A stretch of 64,000 bases of DNA from Weissella diestrammenae (GCF_014397255.1 NZ_CP060724.1:496001-560000); one strand, 5' to 3'; counted from the first letter of the stretch, positions 48,813-60,257 are shown. Notes: generated from the sequence alone by a model not told the origin. Made by a program: numbers and translations.

Positions 48813-48898
48813 GTTTATGCCTCCTTCGTTGTTCACATGAAGAACGTAACATCTCATTATAACATGCAAGGTGACCCTGCCTATTAATCATCGATGCT

Positions 48899-49468
48899 TT
48901 ATGCGTTCTTCAAATTATCAAGCAACTCTTTTACGTCGGCAAAAATGACTTCAAGTTCACGTGCGCCGTCGATTTCATGCAAGATACCTTGCTTTTGATA
49001 GAAATCAGCAATCGGTGCCGTTAATTCACCATTAACTGCCAAACGATTTTTGATAACTTCAGGTGTGTCATCTGCTCGACCACGTGCCATCATGCGTTCT
49101 ACCAACACAGCTTCATCAGCTGTGAAATATAGAACACCATCTAGCTTGCGACCTTGTGCTGACAACATCGCATCTAAAGCAGTTGCTTGGTCTAAGTTAC
49201 GAGGAAATCCATCAAGAATGAATCCCTCTTTTGTATCGGCTTCAGCTAAGCGTTCAGCAACAATACCGTTTGTAACTTCATCAGGCACCAAATTACCAGC
49301 GTCCATAAACGCTTTGGCCTTTAGTCCTAATTCAGTTTCGTTTGCCATTGCAGCACGGAACATATCGCCCGTACTGATATGTGGCAAAGCGTAAGTTTCA
49401 ACAATCATCTCTGCTTGGGTACCTTTACCAACACCTGGTAAGCCCAACAACATGATATTTAAACTCAT
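48899..49468 (-). CDS. adk: Adenylate kinase, short-lid form
   Basis: Interconverts AMP+ATP and 2 ADP. 189 residues with the P-loop GLPGVGKGTQ, AMP site HISTGDMFR and DGFPRNLDQA. The LID is short (MMARGRADDTPEVIKNRL), without the zinc-cysteine insert of Bacillus enzymes, as in some Leuconostoc-type bacteria. Overlaps secY by one base (TAATG-type coupling). Confidence 0.96.
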   Translation of the reverse strand: MSLNIMLLGLPGVGKGTQAEMIVETYALPHISTGDMFRAAMANETELGLKAKAFMDAGNLVPDEVTNGIVAERLAEADTKEGFILDGFPRNLDQATALDAMLSAQGRKLDGVLYFTADEAVLVERMMARGRADDTPEVIKNRLAVNGELTAPIADFYQKQGILHEIDGARELEVIFADVKELLDNLKNA

Positions 49469-50769
49469 TATTTAGCTCCTTCATGAATAAAGCCAACATA
49501 TGCCTTTTTCATCATCAAACCTTCAAGTTGTCGAATCAAATCGATTGCGACACCAATCACGATCAGTAATGATGTACCAGACATACCAAGATTACTATCC
49601 AAACCAAACACGTGTGTGGCAAGGATAGGTGCCAAAGCGATCAACCCAAGGAAAAGTGCCCCAACTACTGAGAGACGCATCAACAATTGACGCATCCACT
49701 TTTCAGTCGCAGGTCCTGGCCAAACGCCAACAATATAACTTCCCTGTTTTTGTAGATTCTCTGCCACTTTTTCAGGATTAACCTGCACAAAAGCGTAAAA
49801 GAATGTGAACAATACAATCAGAAGTGTATATAATATACCACCTTGTAAGGTTTGCATTGACAACCAACTCGTCAATGTCGTATACCAACTTGCATCCGCA
49901 AACTTAGTTGAAAATGCTTGCAACACGGTTTGTGGTGTGACCAATAATGATGACGCAAAGATAACAGGGATAACACCCGCAACGTTAATCTTTAACGGCA
50001 AATACGATGAACTACCAGAACCGGCAGAACGTCGTGTATATTGCATTGGGATTTTACGAATGGCTTGGTTAAACCAAGTCACAAATGAGATAGCCAAAAT
50101 CATAATCAACATCAAGCCTAACACTAAAGCGAGACCTTTTGTTGGATTAGAATTTTGGAATACATTTTCGTTAACCAGTCGATAGATACCGGCCGGTACA
50201 CGCGCAATGATTCCCGCAAAAATCAGCATCGAAACACCTTGCCCCAATCCGCGCTCAGTGATCATCTCACCAAGCCAGACCGCAAACATTGTTCCTGATG
50301 TAAGGATAAATCCAATCAACAGGTATGTTTGCCAATTCGGCGTTTGTACTAACTTAACTTGACTAAGCTGGTTAAACCCAGCTGTAATACCAATTGATTG
50401 CACAAATGCTAGGACAATAGTCAAATACCGAGTAACTTGGTTTAAATGACGACGACCAACTTCACCTTGTTTTGACCATTCGACAAATCGTGGAACAATG
50501 TCCATTTGTAACAATTGCACCACGATTTGAGCAGTGACGTATGGTGAAACACCCATTGCAAACAATGAGTAATTCGTTAACCCGCCGCCACTGAACATAT
50601 TTAAAATGCTGCCGAGCCCAGAATTCGCAACCTCAGTTAGTGCTTTCGGGTTAATTCCCGGTACAGTAATGTACGCACCAATACGGTATACAATCAAAAT
50701 CCCCAGAGTGAAGAATAACTTTTTACGGATATCCTTTTCTTTAAGTGAATTGAGCACGGTTTGTAGCAT
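49468..50769 (-). CDS. secY: Protein translocase subunit SecY
   Basis: 433 residues, ten TM helices; signatures YRIGAYITVPGIN (TM1) and GVSPYVTAQIVVQLLQMD (TM2), and the cytoplasmic loop MQYTRRS. Channel for exported proteins, which here include the pilins, HtrA and sortases. Shares one base with the rplO stop. Confidence 0.98.
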   Translation of the reverse strand: MLQTVLNSLKEKDIRKKLFFTLGILIVYRIGAYITVPGINPKALTEVANSGLGSILNMFSGGGLTNYSLFAMGVSPYVTAQIVVQLLQMDIVPRFVEWSKQGEVGRRHLNQVTRYLTIVLAFVQSIGITAGFNQLSQVKLVQTPNWQTYLLIGFILTSGTMFAVWLGEMITERGLGQGVSMLIFAGIIARVPAGIYRLVNENVFQNSNPTKGLALVLGLMLIMILAISFVTWFNQAIRKIPMQYTRRSAGSGSSSYLPLKINVAGVIPVIFASSLLVTPQTVLQAFSTKFADASWYTTLTSWLSMQTLQGGILYTLLIVLFTFFYAFVQVNPEKVAENLQKQGSYIVGVWPGPATEKWMRQLLMRLSVVGALFLGLIALAPILATHVFGLDSNLGMSGTSLLIVIGVAIDLIRQLEGLMMKKAYVGFIHEGAK

Positions 50770-51203
50770 TAGATCACCTCAGTCTTACCACCGGCTGCTT
50801 CAATTGCAGTCACGGCTGATGCTGAGAACTTGTTAGCCTTCACTGTCAAAGACTTGTCAAGTTGACCATTAGCTAAAATCTTGATTCCAGACAATTCCTT
50901 CTTAATAATACCTGATTCAACCAACAATGCTGGTGTTACTTCAGTACCATTATCGAACTTGTTCAATTGGTCCAAGTTAACAACCGCAAATTCTTTACGG
51001 TTGATGTTTGTAAAGCCACGCTTAGGCATACGACGGAACAAAGGCATTTGTCCACCTTCAAAGCCCAAACGTACCTTACCACGAGCCTTTTGCCCTTTTT
51101 GACCACGTCCTGCAGTCTTACCATTACCAGAAGATTCACCACGACCCACACGATTGCGGACCTTGCGTGCACCTTCGGCAATTTCAAGCTCATTAAGCTT
51201 CAT
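50769..51203 (-). CDS. rplO: Large-subunit ribosomal protein L15
   Basis: 144 residues; Gly/Arg-rich N-terminal extension ([20 protein letters not shown]), [17 protein letters not shown] and a C-terminal globular part. Followed by secY with 1-nt overlap. Confidence 0.98.
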   Translation of the reverse strand: MKLNELEIAEGARKVRNRVGRGESSGNGKTAGRGQKGQKARGKVRLGFEGGQMPLFRRMPKRGFTNINRKEFAVVNLDQLNKFDNGTEVTPALLVESGIIKKELSGIKILANGQLDKSLTVKANKFSASAVTAIEAAGGKTEVI

Positions 51204-51236
51204 TAGGTTTTTCCTCCTTCAGAGCGATTTCGTTGC

Positions 51237-51422
51237 TTACTTAACTACTTCAACAGTAACTAAGTGAGCGATCTTGAATACAGCGCCACGCGTTTGCGCG
51301 TTGTCAGGCAATACAACTGATGAAGAAACCTTGCTTAATCCAAGGGCCTTAACAATTGCACGTTGCTTTGGCAAACGGTGGGCAGCACTCTTAACAAGAG
51401 TTACTTTAACTTGTTCAGCCAT
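51237..51422 (-). CDS. rpmD: Large-subunit ribosomal protein L30
   Basis: 61 residues: [25 protein letters not shown] is diagnostic. 14 nt after rpsE. Confidence 0.97.
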   Translation of the reverse strand: MAEQVKVTLVKSAAHRLPKQRAIVKALGLSKVSSSVVLPDNAQTRGAVFKIAHLVTVEVVK

Positions 51423-51436
51423 GTTAATCTGCCTCC

Positions 51437-51940
51437 TTAATCTGCCAAGTGCTCAAGAGCGACCTGACGCAAATCAGCGACTTCTTCAGCGTTCTTCAAT
51501 TCAGAAATTGCTTCGAAAGTTGCGCGTACAACGTTGATTGGTGTTGCTGAACCAAGTGACTTTGCAGACACGTCAGCAATTCCAGCCAATTCCAAAACGG
51601 CACGAGCAGCACCACCGGCAGCTACTCCAGAACCTTCAGCGGCTGGCTTAAGCAAAATGCGACCACCACCGAAGATACCCAATGCAGAGTGAGGAAGAGT
51701 TGTACCAACAGTTGGTACGGCAACGATATTACGCTTTGCGGCTTCAATAGCCTTGCGGATGGCTTCAGGAACTTCCTGAGCCTTACCTGTACCAAAGCCG
51801 ACGTGACCGTTACGATCACCAACAACAACCAAAGCAGCAAAACGCAAACGACGTCCACCCTTAACAACCTTAGTAACACGGTTGATGGCTACGACGTTTT
51901 CTTCGAGCTCACCAAGAGTCTTTGGATCGATAAATGCCAT
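51437..51940 (-). CDS. rpsE: Small-subunit ribosomal protein S5
   Basis: 167 residues; dsRBD-like N-terminal domain with [20 protein letters not shown] and [20 protein letters not shown], and the C-terminal [16 protein letters not shown]. Confidence 0.98.
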   Translation of the reverse strand: MAFIDPKTLGELEENVVAINRVTKVVKGGRRLRFAALVVVGDRNGHVGFGTGKAQEVPEAIRKAIEAAKRNIVAVPTVGTTLPHSALGIFGGGRILLKPAAEGSGVAAGGAARAVLELAGIADVSAKSLGSATPINVVRATFEAISELKNAEEVADLRQVALEHLAD

Positions 51941-51958
51941 GATTATTTCCTCCTTCCC

Positions 51959-52315
51959 TTAGAACTTCAAACCAGCTTCACGAGCTGATTCGGCCAATGC
52001 CTTAACACGTCCGTGATACAAGTATCCACCACGATCGAAAACAACGTCTTCGATCCCAGCAGCCTTAGCACGGTCAGCAATTAATGCACCAACTTTTGTT
52101 GCTTGTTCAGTTTTTGGTGCTTCAGCAATTGAAGCGTCCAAAGTTGAGGCACTAGCAAGCGTCACACCCGCTACGTCATCAATTAATTGAGCGTAGATGT
52201 TTTTGTTAGAACGGAAAACGTTCAAGCGTGGGCGCTCTGCAGTACCAGAAATCTTACCACGAACTCGAGTGTGTCGGTGTTGACGCACTTTATTCTTGTC
52301 TGACTTCGTAATCAT
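51959..52315 (-). CDS. rplR: Large-subunit ribosomal protein L18
   Basis: 118 residues starting [20 protein letters not shown] (AGAGG 8 nt upstream). [20 protein letters not shown] and [20 protein letters not shown] are typical; binds 5S rRNA. A longer frame upstream is spurious. The 91-nt gap to rplF shows no hairpin of note. Confidence 0.97.
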   Translation of the reverse strand: MITKSDKNKVRQHRHTRVRGKISGTAERPRLNVFRSNKNIYAQLIDDVAGVTLASASTLDASIAEAPKTEQATKVGALIADRAKAAGIEDVVFDRGGYLYHGRVKALAESAREAGLKF

Positions 52316-52406
52316 GTTCGTAACCTCTTTTTTTCTTATTGAAAGATATACTGTGTAAGTACATTTGGGACGTTGCCCCCGCACTTTATGCCTTTAAGCA
52401 CAAAGA

Positions 52407-52943
52407 TTACTTACCAGTCTTACCTTCCTTACGTGCAACGTATTCATTTTCGTAACGGATTCCCTTACCCTTATAAGGTTCAGGTGCACGAACGGCACGG
52501 ATCTCAGCAGATAAATCTCCAACCTTTTGCTTTGAAATACCAGAAACAATAACCGTTACTGAATCAGGTACTTCAACAGTCAAACCATCGCGGTCTTCAA
52601 ATTCAACTGGGTGTGAGTAACCAACGTTCAACACAAGCTTGTTGCCTTGCTTGGCTGCACGGTAACCAACACCGACAAGCTTCAAAGTCTTTTTGAAGCC
52701 TTCTGAGACACCCTCAACCATGTTGGCTACATTGGCACGGGTTGTACCGTGCAAAGCCTTGATTTTTCCATCGTCTGAAGGACGTTCAAACTTTACTTCA
52801 GGACCATCAACAGTAAAAGTGATTACTGATGCGATTTCGCGTGACAATTCACCCTTAGGTCCTTTAACAGTAACAACGTCACCTTCGCGTTTAATTTCAA
52901 CGCCAGCAGGCAAAGTCAAAATCTTGTTACCAATACGACTCAT
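52407..52943 (-). CDS. rplF: Large-subunit ribosomal protein L6
   Basis: 178 residues, two similar domains; [17 protein letters not shown] and the C-terminal [18 protein letters not shown] are diagnostic. Confidence 0.98.
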   Translation of the reverse strand: MSRIGNKILTLPAGVEIKREGDVVTVKGPKGELSREIASVITFTVDGPEVKFERPSDDGKIKALHGTTRANVANMVEGVSEGFKKTLKLVGVGYRAAKQGNKLVLNVGYSHPVEFEDRDGLTVEVPDSVTVIVSGISKQKVGDLSAEIRAVRAPEPYKGKGIRYENEYVARKEGKTGK

Positions 52944-52974
52944 CGTAGGATACCTCCTTTATTAGATTTCTTTC

Positions 52975-53373
52975 TTACCAAACGTATGCCAATACCTCGC
53001 CACCAATGTTCTTGGCGCGAGCTTCTTTATCGGTGATAACACCTTCAGAAGTTGAGATGATAGCAATTCCTAAACCATTCAAAACCTTTGGTAATGAATC
53101 AGCTTTAACGTATGAACGCAATCCAGGCTTTGAAATACGCTTCAAACCTGAGATAACACGTTGCTTTTCAGCACCATACTTAAGGAAGACGCGGATTACG
53201 CCTTGCTTGTCATCATCAATGTATTCAACGTCGCGGACAAAGCCTTCATTTTTCAAAATTTCGGCGATGTCTTTCTTGATCTTTGATGCAGGAACTTCAA
53301 CTGAATCGTGACGAACCATGTTGGCGTTACGAATGCGAGTCAAGAAATCTGCAATTGGGTCAGTCATTGACAT
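52975..53373 (-). CDS. rpsH: Small-subunit ribosomal protein S8
   Basis: 132 residues; [20 protein letters not shown] at the start and [18 protein letters not shown] near the end. It follows rplE directly after 52 nt: the rpsN gene that usually lies between them is absent. Confidence 0.98.
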   Translation of the reverse strand: MSMTDPIADFLTRIRNANMVRHDSVEVPASKIKKDIAEILKNEGFVRDVEYIDDDKQGVIRVFLKYGAEKQRVISGLKRISKPGLRSYVKADSLPKVLNGLGIAIISTSEGVITDKEARAKNIGGEVLAYVW

Positions 53374-53425
53374 TGATGTTGCCTCCTATAAAATTTCTTA
53401 CTGATTTAACAGTGACTATTTATGA

Positions 53426-53968
53426 TTACTTAGTGAAAGGCATACCCAATTGAGTAAGCATTTCACGTGATTCTTCATCAGAATTTGCAGTGGTTACGAT
53501 AACAATGTCTAATCCACGTACGCGGTTAACTGCATCGTAATCAATTTCTGGGAAAATAAGTTGCTCACGGATTCCCAATGTGTAATTTCCGCGACCATCA
53601 AAGGCCTTTGGTGAAACACCACGGAAGTCACGAACACGTGGTAATGAAACGTTGATCAACTTATCTAAGAAGTCATACATACGTTCCCCACGCAAAGTAA
53701 CTTTAGTTCCGATAGCCATTCCTTCACGCAAACGGAAGCCAGCGATTGACTTCTTTGCACGAGTAACCACTGGCTTTTGACCAGCAATCAATTCTAATTC
53801 TGCAACAGCTTCATCTAAGTTCTTTGAGTTTGATACAGCATCACCAACACCCATATTCAAAACAATCTTTTCGATCTTAGGTGTTTGCATAATTGAGCTG
53901 TAGTTAAACTTTTCGATCAATGAAGGTTGAACTTCATTAACATACTTTTCTTTCAAGCGATTTGCCAT
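53426..53968 (-). CDS. rplE: Large-subunit ribosomal protein L5
   Basis: 180 residues; [36 protein letters not shown] and [10 protein letters not shown]. Binds 5S rRNA and contacts the P-site tRNA. Confidence 0.98.
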   Translation of the reverse strand: MANRLKEKYVNEVQPSLIEKFNYSSIMQTPKIEKIVLNMGVGDAVSNSKNLDEAVAELELIAGQKPVVTRAKKSIAGFRLREGMAIGTKVTLRGERMYDFLDKLINVSLPRVRDFRGVSPKAFDGRGNYTLGIREQLIFPEIDYDAVNRVRGLDIVIVTTANSDEESREMLTQLGMPFTK

Positions 53969-53996
53969 GATAATGATTTCCTCCTTTCACCCTTTA

Positions 53997-54302
53997 TTAC
54001 AAAGCCGTTCCAGACTTCTTTGATACGCGTACCTTCTTACCATCTTCAATCTTGACACCAACACGCGTTGGTTCATTAGTTGAAGGGTCAAGCAATTGTA
54101 CGTTTGATACGTGGATAGGAGCTTCAAGCTCGATAATTCCACCTTGTGGGTATTGGTTATTAGGCTTTTGGTGCTTCTTCATAATATTCACACCTTCGAC
54201 AACAACACGGTCTTTAGCTGCAATTGTTTTAACAATTACGCCTTCCTTGCCTTTGTCCTTGCCGGCGATAACCTTAACCTTGTCACCTGTCTTCACAAAC
54301 AT
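53997..54302 (-). CDS. rplX: Large-subunit ribosomal protein L24
   Basis: 101 residues with the KOW motif ([20 protein letters not shown]) and [12 protein letters not shown]. Assembly initiator of the 50S subunit. Confidence 0.98.
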   Translation of the reverse strand: MFVKTGDKVKVIAGKDKGKEGVIVKTIAAKDRVVVEGVNIMKKHQKPNNQYPQGGIIELEAPIHVSNVQLLDPSTNEPTRVGVKIEDGKKVRVSKKSGTAL

Positions 54303-54335
54303 GCGAGGCTTCCTCCTTGATTTAATGATGGAAAA

Positions 54336-54704
54336 TTACAATACTTCTGGTGCCAATGACACAATACGCATGTAATCGTTGTCACGTAATTCACGTGCAA
54401 CAGGGCCGAAGATACGAGTTCCAACAGGACTCTTATCATCTTTAACGATAACAGCAGCGTTCTCATCAAACTTGATGTATGAACCATCTGCACGGTGTGT
54501 TGATGAAACAGTACGAACGATAACCGCCTTTACGACGTCACCCTTCTTAACAGTTCCACCAGGAATAGCTTGCTTTACTGTTGCAACGATCATGTCACCG
54601 ATTCCGGCGAACTTACGCCCTGAACCACCCAAAACCTTAATAGTTAAGATTTCACGTGCTCCTGAGTTATCAGCAACTTTCAAACGACTTTCTTGTTGAA
54701 TCAC
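54336..54704 (-). CDS. rplN: Large-subunit ribosomal protein L14
   Basis: 122 residues; [19 protein letters not shown] and [14 protein letters not shown] are diagnostic. Confidence 0.98.
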   Translation of the reverse strand: MIQQESRLKVADNSGAREILTIKVLGGSGRKFAGIGDMIVATVKQAIPGGTVKKGDVVKAVIVRTVSSTHRADGSYIKFDENAAVIVKDDKSPVGTRIFGPVARELRDNDYMRIVSLAPEVL

Positions 54705-54750
54705 GATTTTGTCCTCCTTCCGTTATTGGTAAAATTCGAGATTAAAACGA

Positions 54751-55017
54751 TTAGATAATAACGGCCTTCTCGACGATTTCTACCAAACGGAAGCGCTTTG
54801 TTGCAGAAGTTGGACGCGTCTCCATGATGCGTACGACATCTCCTGCTTTAGCTTCGTTGTTCTCATCGTGAGCCTTAAACTTCTTCGTGTACTTAACACG
54901 CTTACCATAAACTGGGTGGTTTTTGTAAGTTTCGATGGCAACAGTAATTGTTTTTTCCATCTTATCTGAAACCACGCGGCCTGTGTAAACCTTACGTGCG
55001 TTACGAGCTTCAGTCAT
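54751..55017 (-). CDS. rpsQ: Small-subunit ribosomal protein S17
   Basis: 88-residue OB-fold protein; [19 protein letters not shown] and [19 protein letters not shown], then [11 protein letters not shown]. Confidence 0.98.
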   Translation of the reverse strand: MTEARNARKVYTGRVVSDKMEKTITVAIETYKNHPVYGKRVKYTKKFKAHDENNEAKAGDVVRIMETRPTSATKRFRLVEIVEKAVII

Positions 55018-55036
55018 CTCGGTCTCCTCTCTTCTA

Positions 55037-55243
55037 CTACTTGTTCAATTCTTGTTGACGAATCACAGTCTTAATACGAGCAATTTGCTTACGTACTTCT
55101 GACAAACGAGCCGTGTTTTCAAGTTGACCAGTAGCTAGTTGGAAACGTAAGTTAAACAACTCTTCCTTGTAGCTCTTTTCCTTAGCCACCAATTCAGCTG
55201 TGCTGAGGCCCTTGATTTCGTTTTGTAAATCTTTGGTCTTCAT
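55037..55243 (-). CDS. rpmC: Large-subunit ribosomal protein L29
   Basis: 68 residues, two-helix protein: [20 protein letters not shown], then [17 protein letters not shown]. Docking site near the exit tunnel for SRP and trigger factor. Shares one base with the rplP stop. Confidence 0.97.
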   Translation of the reverse strand: MKTKDLQNEIKGLSTAELVAKEKSYKEELFNLRFQLATGQLENTARLSEVRKQIARIKTVIRQQELNK

Positions 55244-55662
55244 TATTCACCCTCCACTTGGCGAGTTAAGATTTTAGTCTTAACTGGCAACTTGTTAGCT
55301 GCAAGGCGTAGGGCTTCACGGGCAACTTCTTCAGGAACACCGGCAACTTCGAACAAAACCTTGCCGCGCTTGACTGGGGCAACCCAACCTACAGGCGCAC
55401 CCTTACCGTTACCCATACGAACTCCGACACCCTTAGAAGTGTATGACAAGTGTGGGAAAATCTTGATCCACACCTTACCACCACGCTTCATGTGACGCGT
55501 CATAGCGATACGAGCAGCTTCAATTTGGCGGTTTGAAATCCAGTGTGATGTCACAGCTTGCAATCCGTATTCACCGAATGCAACTGTTTTACCACCCTTA
55601 GCTTCACCGCGCATGTGACCACGATGTGGCTTGCGGTACTTAACACGCTTTGGAACTAGCAT
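55243..55662 (-). CDS. rplP: Large-subunit ribosomal protein L16
   Basis: 139 residues: [28 protein letters not shown] and [15 protein letters not shown]. Near the A-site tRNA elbow. Confidence 0.98.
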   Translation of the reverse strand: MLVPKRVKYRKPHRGHMRGEAKGGKTVAFGEYGLQAVTSHWISNRQIEAARIAMTRHMKRGGKVWIKIFPHLSYTSKGVGVRMGNGKGAPVGWVAPVKRGKVLFEVAGVPEEVAREALRLAANKLPVKTKILTRQVEGE

Positions 55663-55664
55663 GA

Positions 55665-56330
55665 TTACTTCGCCTCCTTGCTCTTAGACTTCTTCTCTGG
55701 CAAGATATCACCACGGTAAATCCAAGTTTTAATACCTAGTTGACCGTATGTGGTAGTTGCCTCATCCCAAGAGTAATCAATGTCTGCACGCAATGTGTGC
55801 AATGGCACTGTTCCCTCAGTGTATTGCTCAATACGAGCAATGTCTGCACCGTTTAGACGTCCAGCAACTTGTGTCTTGATACCCTTGGCACCAGCACGCA
55901 TTGCACGTTGGATTGCACCACGCATTGCACGACGGAAGGCCACACGGCGCTCCAAGTCTTGTGCAATTTGTGACCCAACCAAGTGAGCGTCCAAATCAGG
56001 CTTTTTAATCTCAATGATGTTAATGTGTACGCGTTCACCCTTTGCCACTAATTGTGTCAACTTGCTACGCAATGCATCAACTTCAGATCCACCCTTACCA
56101 ATAACCATTCCAGGCTTAGCAGTGTGGATTGAGACGTTAACACGGTTAGCAGTACGCTCAATTTCAATACGTGAAACTGATGCATCAGCTAACTTAGTCT
56201 CGATATACTTACGCAATTTCATGTCTTCTAACAATAACGTTGCATAGTCCTTCTTGTTTGCGTACCATTTTGCATCCCAGTCGCGGATGATTCCGACACG
56301 GAAACCAGTTGGGTTAATCTTTTGACCCAT
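55665..56330 (-). CDS. rpsC: Small-subunit ribosomal protein S3
   Basis: 221 residues; type-2 KH domain with [15 protein letters not shown], and the C-terminal domain [18 protein letters not shown]. Part of the mRNA entry pore. Confidence 0.98.
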   Translation of the reverse strand: MGQKINPTGFRVGIIRDWDAKWYANKKDYATLLLEDMKLRKYIETKLADASVSRIEIERTANRVNVSIHTAKPGMVIGKGGSEVDALRSKLTQLVAKGERVHINIIEIKKPDLDAHLVGSQIAQDLERRVAFRRAMRGAIQRAMRAGAKGIKTQVAGRLNGADIARIEQYTEGTVPLHTLRADIDYSWDEATTTYGQLGIKTWIYRGDILPEKKSKSKEAK

Positions 56331-56343
56331 GACTCAATCCTCC

Positions 56344-56691
56344 TTACTTTTCTTTTACCACAATTGAAATGTGGCTTGTGCGCTTATTGATTGGTGAAGC
56401 TGAGCCCTTGGCACGGGGACGGAAACGCTTAAGCGTTGGTCCTTCGTTAGCAAAGGCTTCTGCAACTACCAAATCTTCGCGATCTAGTGAGAAGTTGTTC
56501 TCAGCGTTAGCAACAGCTGAGTTCAACACCTTATAAACATCTTCTGATGAGTGGTTAGGCCAAAATTGCAAAATTGCAAATGCTTCTGCCACTCGCTTTC
56601 CACGAATTTGGTCAAGCACAAGGCGGACCTTACGTGGTGCGACACGAACGATTTTCGCTGTGGCGCGTGCTGACGTGATTTGTTCAGCCAT
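56344..56691 (-). CDS. rplV: Large-subunit ribosomal protein L22
   Basis: 115 residues: [20 protein letters not shown] and the hairpin tip [19 protein letters not shown] that lines the exit tunnel (macrolide site). Confidence 0.98.
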   Translation of the reverse strand: MAEQITSARATAKIVRVAPRKVRLVLDQIRGKRVAEAFAILQFWPNHSSEDVYKVLNSAVANAENNFSLDREDLVVAEAFANEGPTLKRFRPRAKGSASPINKRTSHISIVVKEK

Positions 56692-56707
56692 TGTATTGTC
56701 CTCCTAA

Positions 56708-56989
56708 TTACTTACGCTTTGTTTTCTTATCATCCGCTGCGTGTCCATGGAATGTACGCGTAGGGACAAATTCACCAAGCTTGTGACCGACCATGTCTTC
56801 TTGTACCAACACTGGCACATGCTTACGACCATCGTAAACGGCAAATGTCAATCCGATGAAGCTTGGGAAAATCGTTGAACGACGTGACCATGTCTTGATA
56901 ACGACTTGTTTTTCAGAAGCATTAGCTGCTTCAACTTTCTTCAACAAGTGAGCGTCAGCAAATGGCCCCTTCTTCAGGCTGCGACCCAT
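56708..56989 (-). CDS. rpsS: Small-subunit ribosomal protein S19
   Basis: 93 residues: [36 protein letters not shown] and [13 protein letters not shown]. Head of the 30S subunit. Confidence 0.98.
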   Translation of the reverse strand: MGRSLKKGPFADAHLLKKVEAANASEKQVVIKTWSRRSTIFPSFIGLTFAVYDGRKHVPVLVQEDMVGHKLGEFVPTRTFHGHAADDKKTKRK

Positions 56990-57040
56990 AATGAAGTCTC
57001 CTCTCGTATGCTTTGATTCTTATCTAATAGGATGATTAGA

Positions 57041-57874
57041 CTACTTGCTCTTACGACCACGAACGATAAACTTGCTTGAGCGAGCATTAACGTCACGAGT
57101 CTTCTTACCAGCAGTCTTCTTACCCCATGGTGACATTGGAGATGGACGTCCAACAGGCGCCTTACCTTCTCCTCCTCCATGAGGGTGATCGTTAGGATTC
57201 ATAACAGATCCACGAACGTGTGGACGTTGACCCTTCCAACGACGACGACCAGCCTTACCCCAGTTGATCAATGAGTGTTGTTCGTTTCCGACAACCCCAA
57301 CTGTCGCACGGTTAACGGCAAGAATCATACGTACTTCACCTGATTGAAGGCGAACCAAAACGTACTTTCCTTCCTTACCCAACAATTGTGCAGATGCACC
57401 AGCTGAACGAGCAAGTTGTCCACCCTTACCAGGCTTCAATTCAATATTATGAATTTGTGTTCCGTCAGGAATGTTAGCCAATGGCAAAGCGTTTCCGACC
57501 TTGATGTCGGCTTCAGGACCAGATTGAACAGTCATACCGACTTCCAATCCCTTAGGCGCCAAGATGTATGCCTTAGTACCATCAGTATATTGTAACAAGG
57601 CAATGTTAGCTGTACGGTTTGGATCGTATTCGATCGCAACAACCTTAGCAGTAACTTCATCCTTAGTACGCTTGAAGTCGATGATACGGTATTGACGCTT
57701 GTGTCCGCCACCACGGTGACGAACTGTCATGTGCCCGTATGAATTACGAGCACCAGTGTTTGACTTTGATTCCAACAAGCTCTTCTCGGGCGTAGTCTTT
57801 GTGATCTCAGCAAAATCTGAGCTCGTCATGTTACGACGTCCGTTAGAGGTTGGCTTGTATTTCTTGATAGCCAC
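57041..57874 (-). CDS. rplB: Large-subunit ribosomal protein L2
   Basis: 277 residues; [18 protein letters not shown] carries the conserved His near the peptidyl-transferase centre, and [18 protein letters not shown] precedes it. Confidence 0.98.
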   Translation of the reverse strand: MAIKKYKPTSNGRRNMTSSDFAEITKTTPEKSLLESKSNTGARNSYGHMTVRHRGGGHKRQYRIIDFKRTKDEVTAKVVAIEYDPNRTANIALLQYTDGTKAYILAPKGLEVGMTVQSGPEADIKVGNALPLANIPDGTQIHNIELKPGKGGQLARSAGASAQLLGKEGKYVLVRLQSGEVRMILAVNRATVGVVGNEQHSLINWGKAGRRRWKGQRPHVRGSVMNPNDHPHGGGEGKAPVGRPSPMSPWGKKTAGKKTRDVNARSSKFIVRGRKSK

Positions 57875-57892
57875 GCTGCTTTCCTCCTATGA

Positions 57893-58180
57893 TTAGTTTT
57901 CGTTGAACAATTGAATGTCCGAAGAAGCAGCAGACAACTTAACAGTTGCCTTCTTACGCTTCTTAGTGTAACCAGCGAAACGTCCTTGACGCTTCAACTT
58001 TCCACGTACATTTGCAGTATTGATTTTTTCAACTTTTACGTCAAAAATTTCTTCAATAGCGCGCTTGATTTGTGGCTTAGTAGCACGAACATCGACTTCA
58101 AACGTGTAGCGTTTTTCATCCAAAACACTCATCGTTTGTTCAGTGATGATCGGGCGCAAAATGATATCGCGTGCGTCCAT
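57893..58180 (-). CDS. rplW: Large-subunit ribosomal protein L23
   Basis: 95 residues: [20 protein letters not shown] and [20 protein letters not shown]. Tunnel-exit protein. Start shares one base with the rplD stop. Confidence 0.98.
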   Translation of the reverse strand: MDARDIILRPIITEQTMSVLDEKRYTFEVDVRATKPQIKRAIEEIFDVKVEKINTANVRGKLKRQGRFAGYTKKRKKATVKLSAASSDIQLFNEN

Positions 58181-58803
58181 TATGCCAAAACCTCCTCAAC
58201 TTGTGACAATGCTGATTGAACAACAACCAACTTATCGTTGTTGATAACATCAAGTACGTTAACACCCTTAGCAGTCATTACTGTAACATTTTCAATGTTA
58301 CGTGCTGCTAATGCGGCGTTAGTATTGTTGTCATCTAAGACAACCAACGTCTTTTCGTTAACGTTCAAATTGTTCAATACAGCCTTGAAGTCTTTCGTCT
58401 TTGGTGCGTCAAATGCCAATGCATCAACAATTACCAAAGCAGAATCCAAAACTTTTTGTGACAACACTGACTTCAATGCCAAACGGTATACCTTCTTAGG
58501 TAACTTGTAGGCATATGAACGAGGCGTAGGTCCGAAGACGATTCCTCCACCACGCCATTGTGGGCTACGAATAGACCCTTGACGGGCACGACCAGTTCCC
58601 TTTTGACGCCAAGGCTTACGCCCACCACCACGAACTGCAGAGCGGTTCTTGACAGCGTGTGTTCCTTGACGTAGTGATGCGCGTTGCATCAAAACAGCGT
58701 CAGTGATGACATTATTATTAGGCTCAATCCCAAAAATTGCGTCGTTTAACTCAACTTCTCCGGCATTTGAACCATCTTGCTTAAATAAAGCAACCTTAGT
58801 CAT
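58180..58803 (-). CDS. rplD: Large-subunit ribosomal protein L4
   Basis: 207 residues with the tunnel loop [19 protein letters not shown] and [18 protein letters not shown]. In other bacteria L4 also autoregulates this operon by binding the S10 leader. Confidence 0.98.
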   Translation of the reverse strand: MTKVALFKQDGSNAGEVELNDAIFGIEPNNNVITDAVLMQRASLRQGTHAVKNRSAVRGGGRKPWRQKGTGRARQGSIRSPQWRGGGIVFGPTPRSYAYKLPKKVYRLALKSVLSQKVLDSALVIVDALAFDAPKTKDFKAVLNNLNVNEKTLVVLDDNNTNAALAARNIENVTVMTAKGVNVLDVINNDKLVVVQSALSQVEEVLA

Positions 58804-58827
58804 GTTTAAATCCTCCCTTCGTCCTTA

Positions 58828-59454
58828 TTACTTAGCTTTAACTGAGTTCTTAACAGTAACAAGTGACTTGTTTGCTCCAGGGACGTTACCCTTGACCAAG
58901 ATTACGTTGTTTTCAACGTCTACGCGTACAACTTGTAAGTTTTGAACCGTGCGCTTGTGGTTACCCATGCGTCCTGGCAACTTCTTACCCTTGAAGACGC
59001 GATTGATAACGGCTCCCAATGAACCTGGACGACGGTGATAACGAGAACCGTGCGCCATAGGGCCACGAGATTGGCCATCTTTTTTAATGTTACCTTGGTA
59101 ACCATGACCCTTTGTGATTCCAGTAACGTCGACAGCTTCACCAGCAGCGAAAATATCAACCTTTACTTCATCCCCGACATTGTATTCTCCCTCAGCGTCG
59201 CGAATTTCACGAATGTAGCGCTTAGGGGTCGTATTTGCTTTTGCAACGTGACCTTGCTCAGGCTTGTTTGACAAAACAGTACGCTTATCTGAGAAACCTA
59301 ATTGAATAGCGTTGTAACCATCGTTTTCAAGTGACTTAACTTGTAAAACAACGTTTGGCGTTGATTCAATCACAGTAACTGGGATAAGTTCACCTTCGTC
59401 AGTGAACACCTGAGTCATGCCGACTTTGCGGCCTAAGATACCCTTAGTAGTCAT
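58828..59454 (-). CDS. rplC: Large-subunit ribosomal protein L3
   Basis: 208 residues: [37 protein letters not shown] and [20 protein letters not shown]. Confidence 0.98.
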   Translation of the reverse strand: MTTKGILGRKVGMTQVFTDEGELIPVTVIESTPNVVLQVKSLENDGYNAIQLGFSDKRTVLSNKPEQGHVAKANTTPKRYIREIRDAEGEYNVGDEVKVDIFAAGEAVDVTGITKGHGYQGNIKKDGQSRGPMAHGSRYHRRPGSLGAVINRVFKGKKLPGRMGNHKRTVQNLQVVRVDVENNVILVKGNVPGANKSLVTVKNSVKAK

Positions 59455-59538
59455 GACTATCTCCTTTGATTAGTAAATCTATTTTTGATTAGTTGAAATG
59501 CATAATCAGGCATTTAACACGTCAAATCGTAATGTGAA

Positions 59539-59847
59539 TTACAATTTAATTTCGATGTTGACACCACTTGGTAATTCAAGCTTTGACAACGCATCAACTG
59601 TTTGCGCAGTTGGGTTAACAATGTCGATCAAACGCTTGTGTGTGCGCATTTCGAATTGTTCACGTGAATCCTTATGCTTGTGGGGTGAACGTAACACAGT
59701 GTACAAAGTACGCTCTGTTGGCAATGGGATTGGTCCTGAAATCTCAGCACCAGTCCGCTTTGCCGTTTCAACAATTTTCTCTGCAGATGCGTCGATAATT
59801 GTGTGTTCGTATGCCTTCAAGCGGATACGGATCTTCTTGTTTGCCAT
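59539..59847 (-). CDS. rpsJ: Small-subunit ribosomal protein S10
   Basis: 102 residues from [15 protein letters not shown] (59847; GGAAGGAG upstream); the frame extends 42 codons further but that part is leader [23 protein letters not shown] and [20 protein letters not shown] are typical. First gene of the 28-gene ribosomal block; also NusB's partner in antitermination. Confidence 0.98.
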   Translation of the reverse strand: MANKKIRIRLKAYEHTIIDASAEKIVETAKRTGAEISGPIPLPTERTLYTVLRSPHKHKDSREQFEMRTHKRLIDIVNPTAQTVDALSKLELPSGVNIEIKL

Positions 59848-60036
59848 GAATGACTCCTTCCTTCGTCCATATTGGAATATGAGACTAACTCCGTGAGAAA
59901 ACCAACACACCACTGTGGAATCCATGGCAGTGGTTCCCGTGGCAATGCTGCCGGGTGTGTCGCAACCTCTCACATCATCGCTCGTTGCCGTACTTCCTTA
60001 CTTCAGCGCATAATTCGCCCGTCAGTAAATAACGTA
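59848..60036 (-). promoter_or_regulatory. Structured leader of the S10 operon
   Basis: The ~190-nt leader folds into a long hairpin at 59973-59893: GTGAGA with TCTCAC and GACACACC with GGTGTGTT, enclosing GGCAGCATTGCC- and CCACTG/CAGTGG-type inner stems. Position and size fit an L4-responsive S10 leader; I could not match it to a known consensus. Confidence 0.5.
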
Positions 60037-60043
60037 CTTGAAT

Positions 60044-60072
60044 ATAATACCGCATCACGCAAGGCATTGCAA
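60044..60072 (-). promoter_or_regulatory. Promoter of the S10 operon
   Basis: TTGCAA (60072-60067), 17-nt spacer, TATTAT (60049-60044) on the minus strand. Confidence 0.7.
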
Positions 60073-60257
60073 GCTTTTTGTTTGATTAATTGATAACATC
60101 CTGATAACAATTTTTCTTCCTATAAAAGACCTAAAACATTATTTTTAACAATTTCAAACAGTTTAACAATAAAATATGACACACAAAATTTCGACTGTTG
60201 CCCATCCAATAAAAAAAGACGACCTCTTATTTTGGATCATCTCTTTTAATTTATCAT
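60073..60257. other. Gap between the S10 promoter and tsaD
   Basis: AT-rich, no coding frame. Apart from the tsaD terminator I see nothing beyond a possible UP-element-like A/T tract upstream of the S10 -35. Confidence 0.5.
60211..60247 (-). terminator. Terminator of the tsaB-GNAT-rimI-tsaD operon
   Basis: GATGATC/GGTCGTC stem (with G-U pairs, extendable by A-T pairs) followed by T7 on the minus strand, 10 nt beyond the tsaD stop. Confidence 0.75.
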
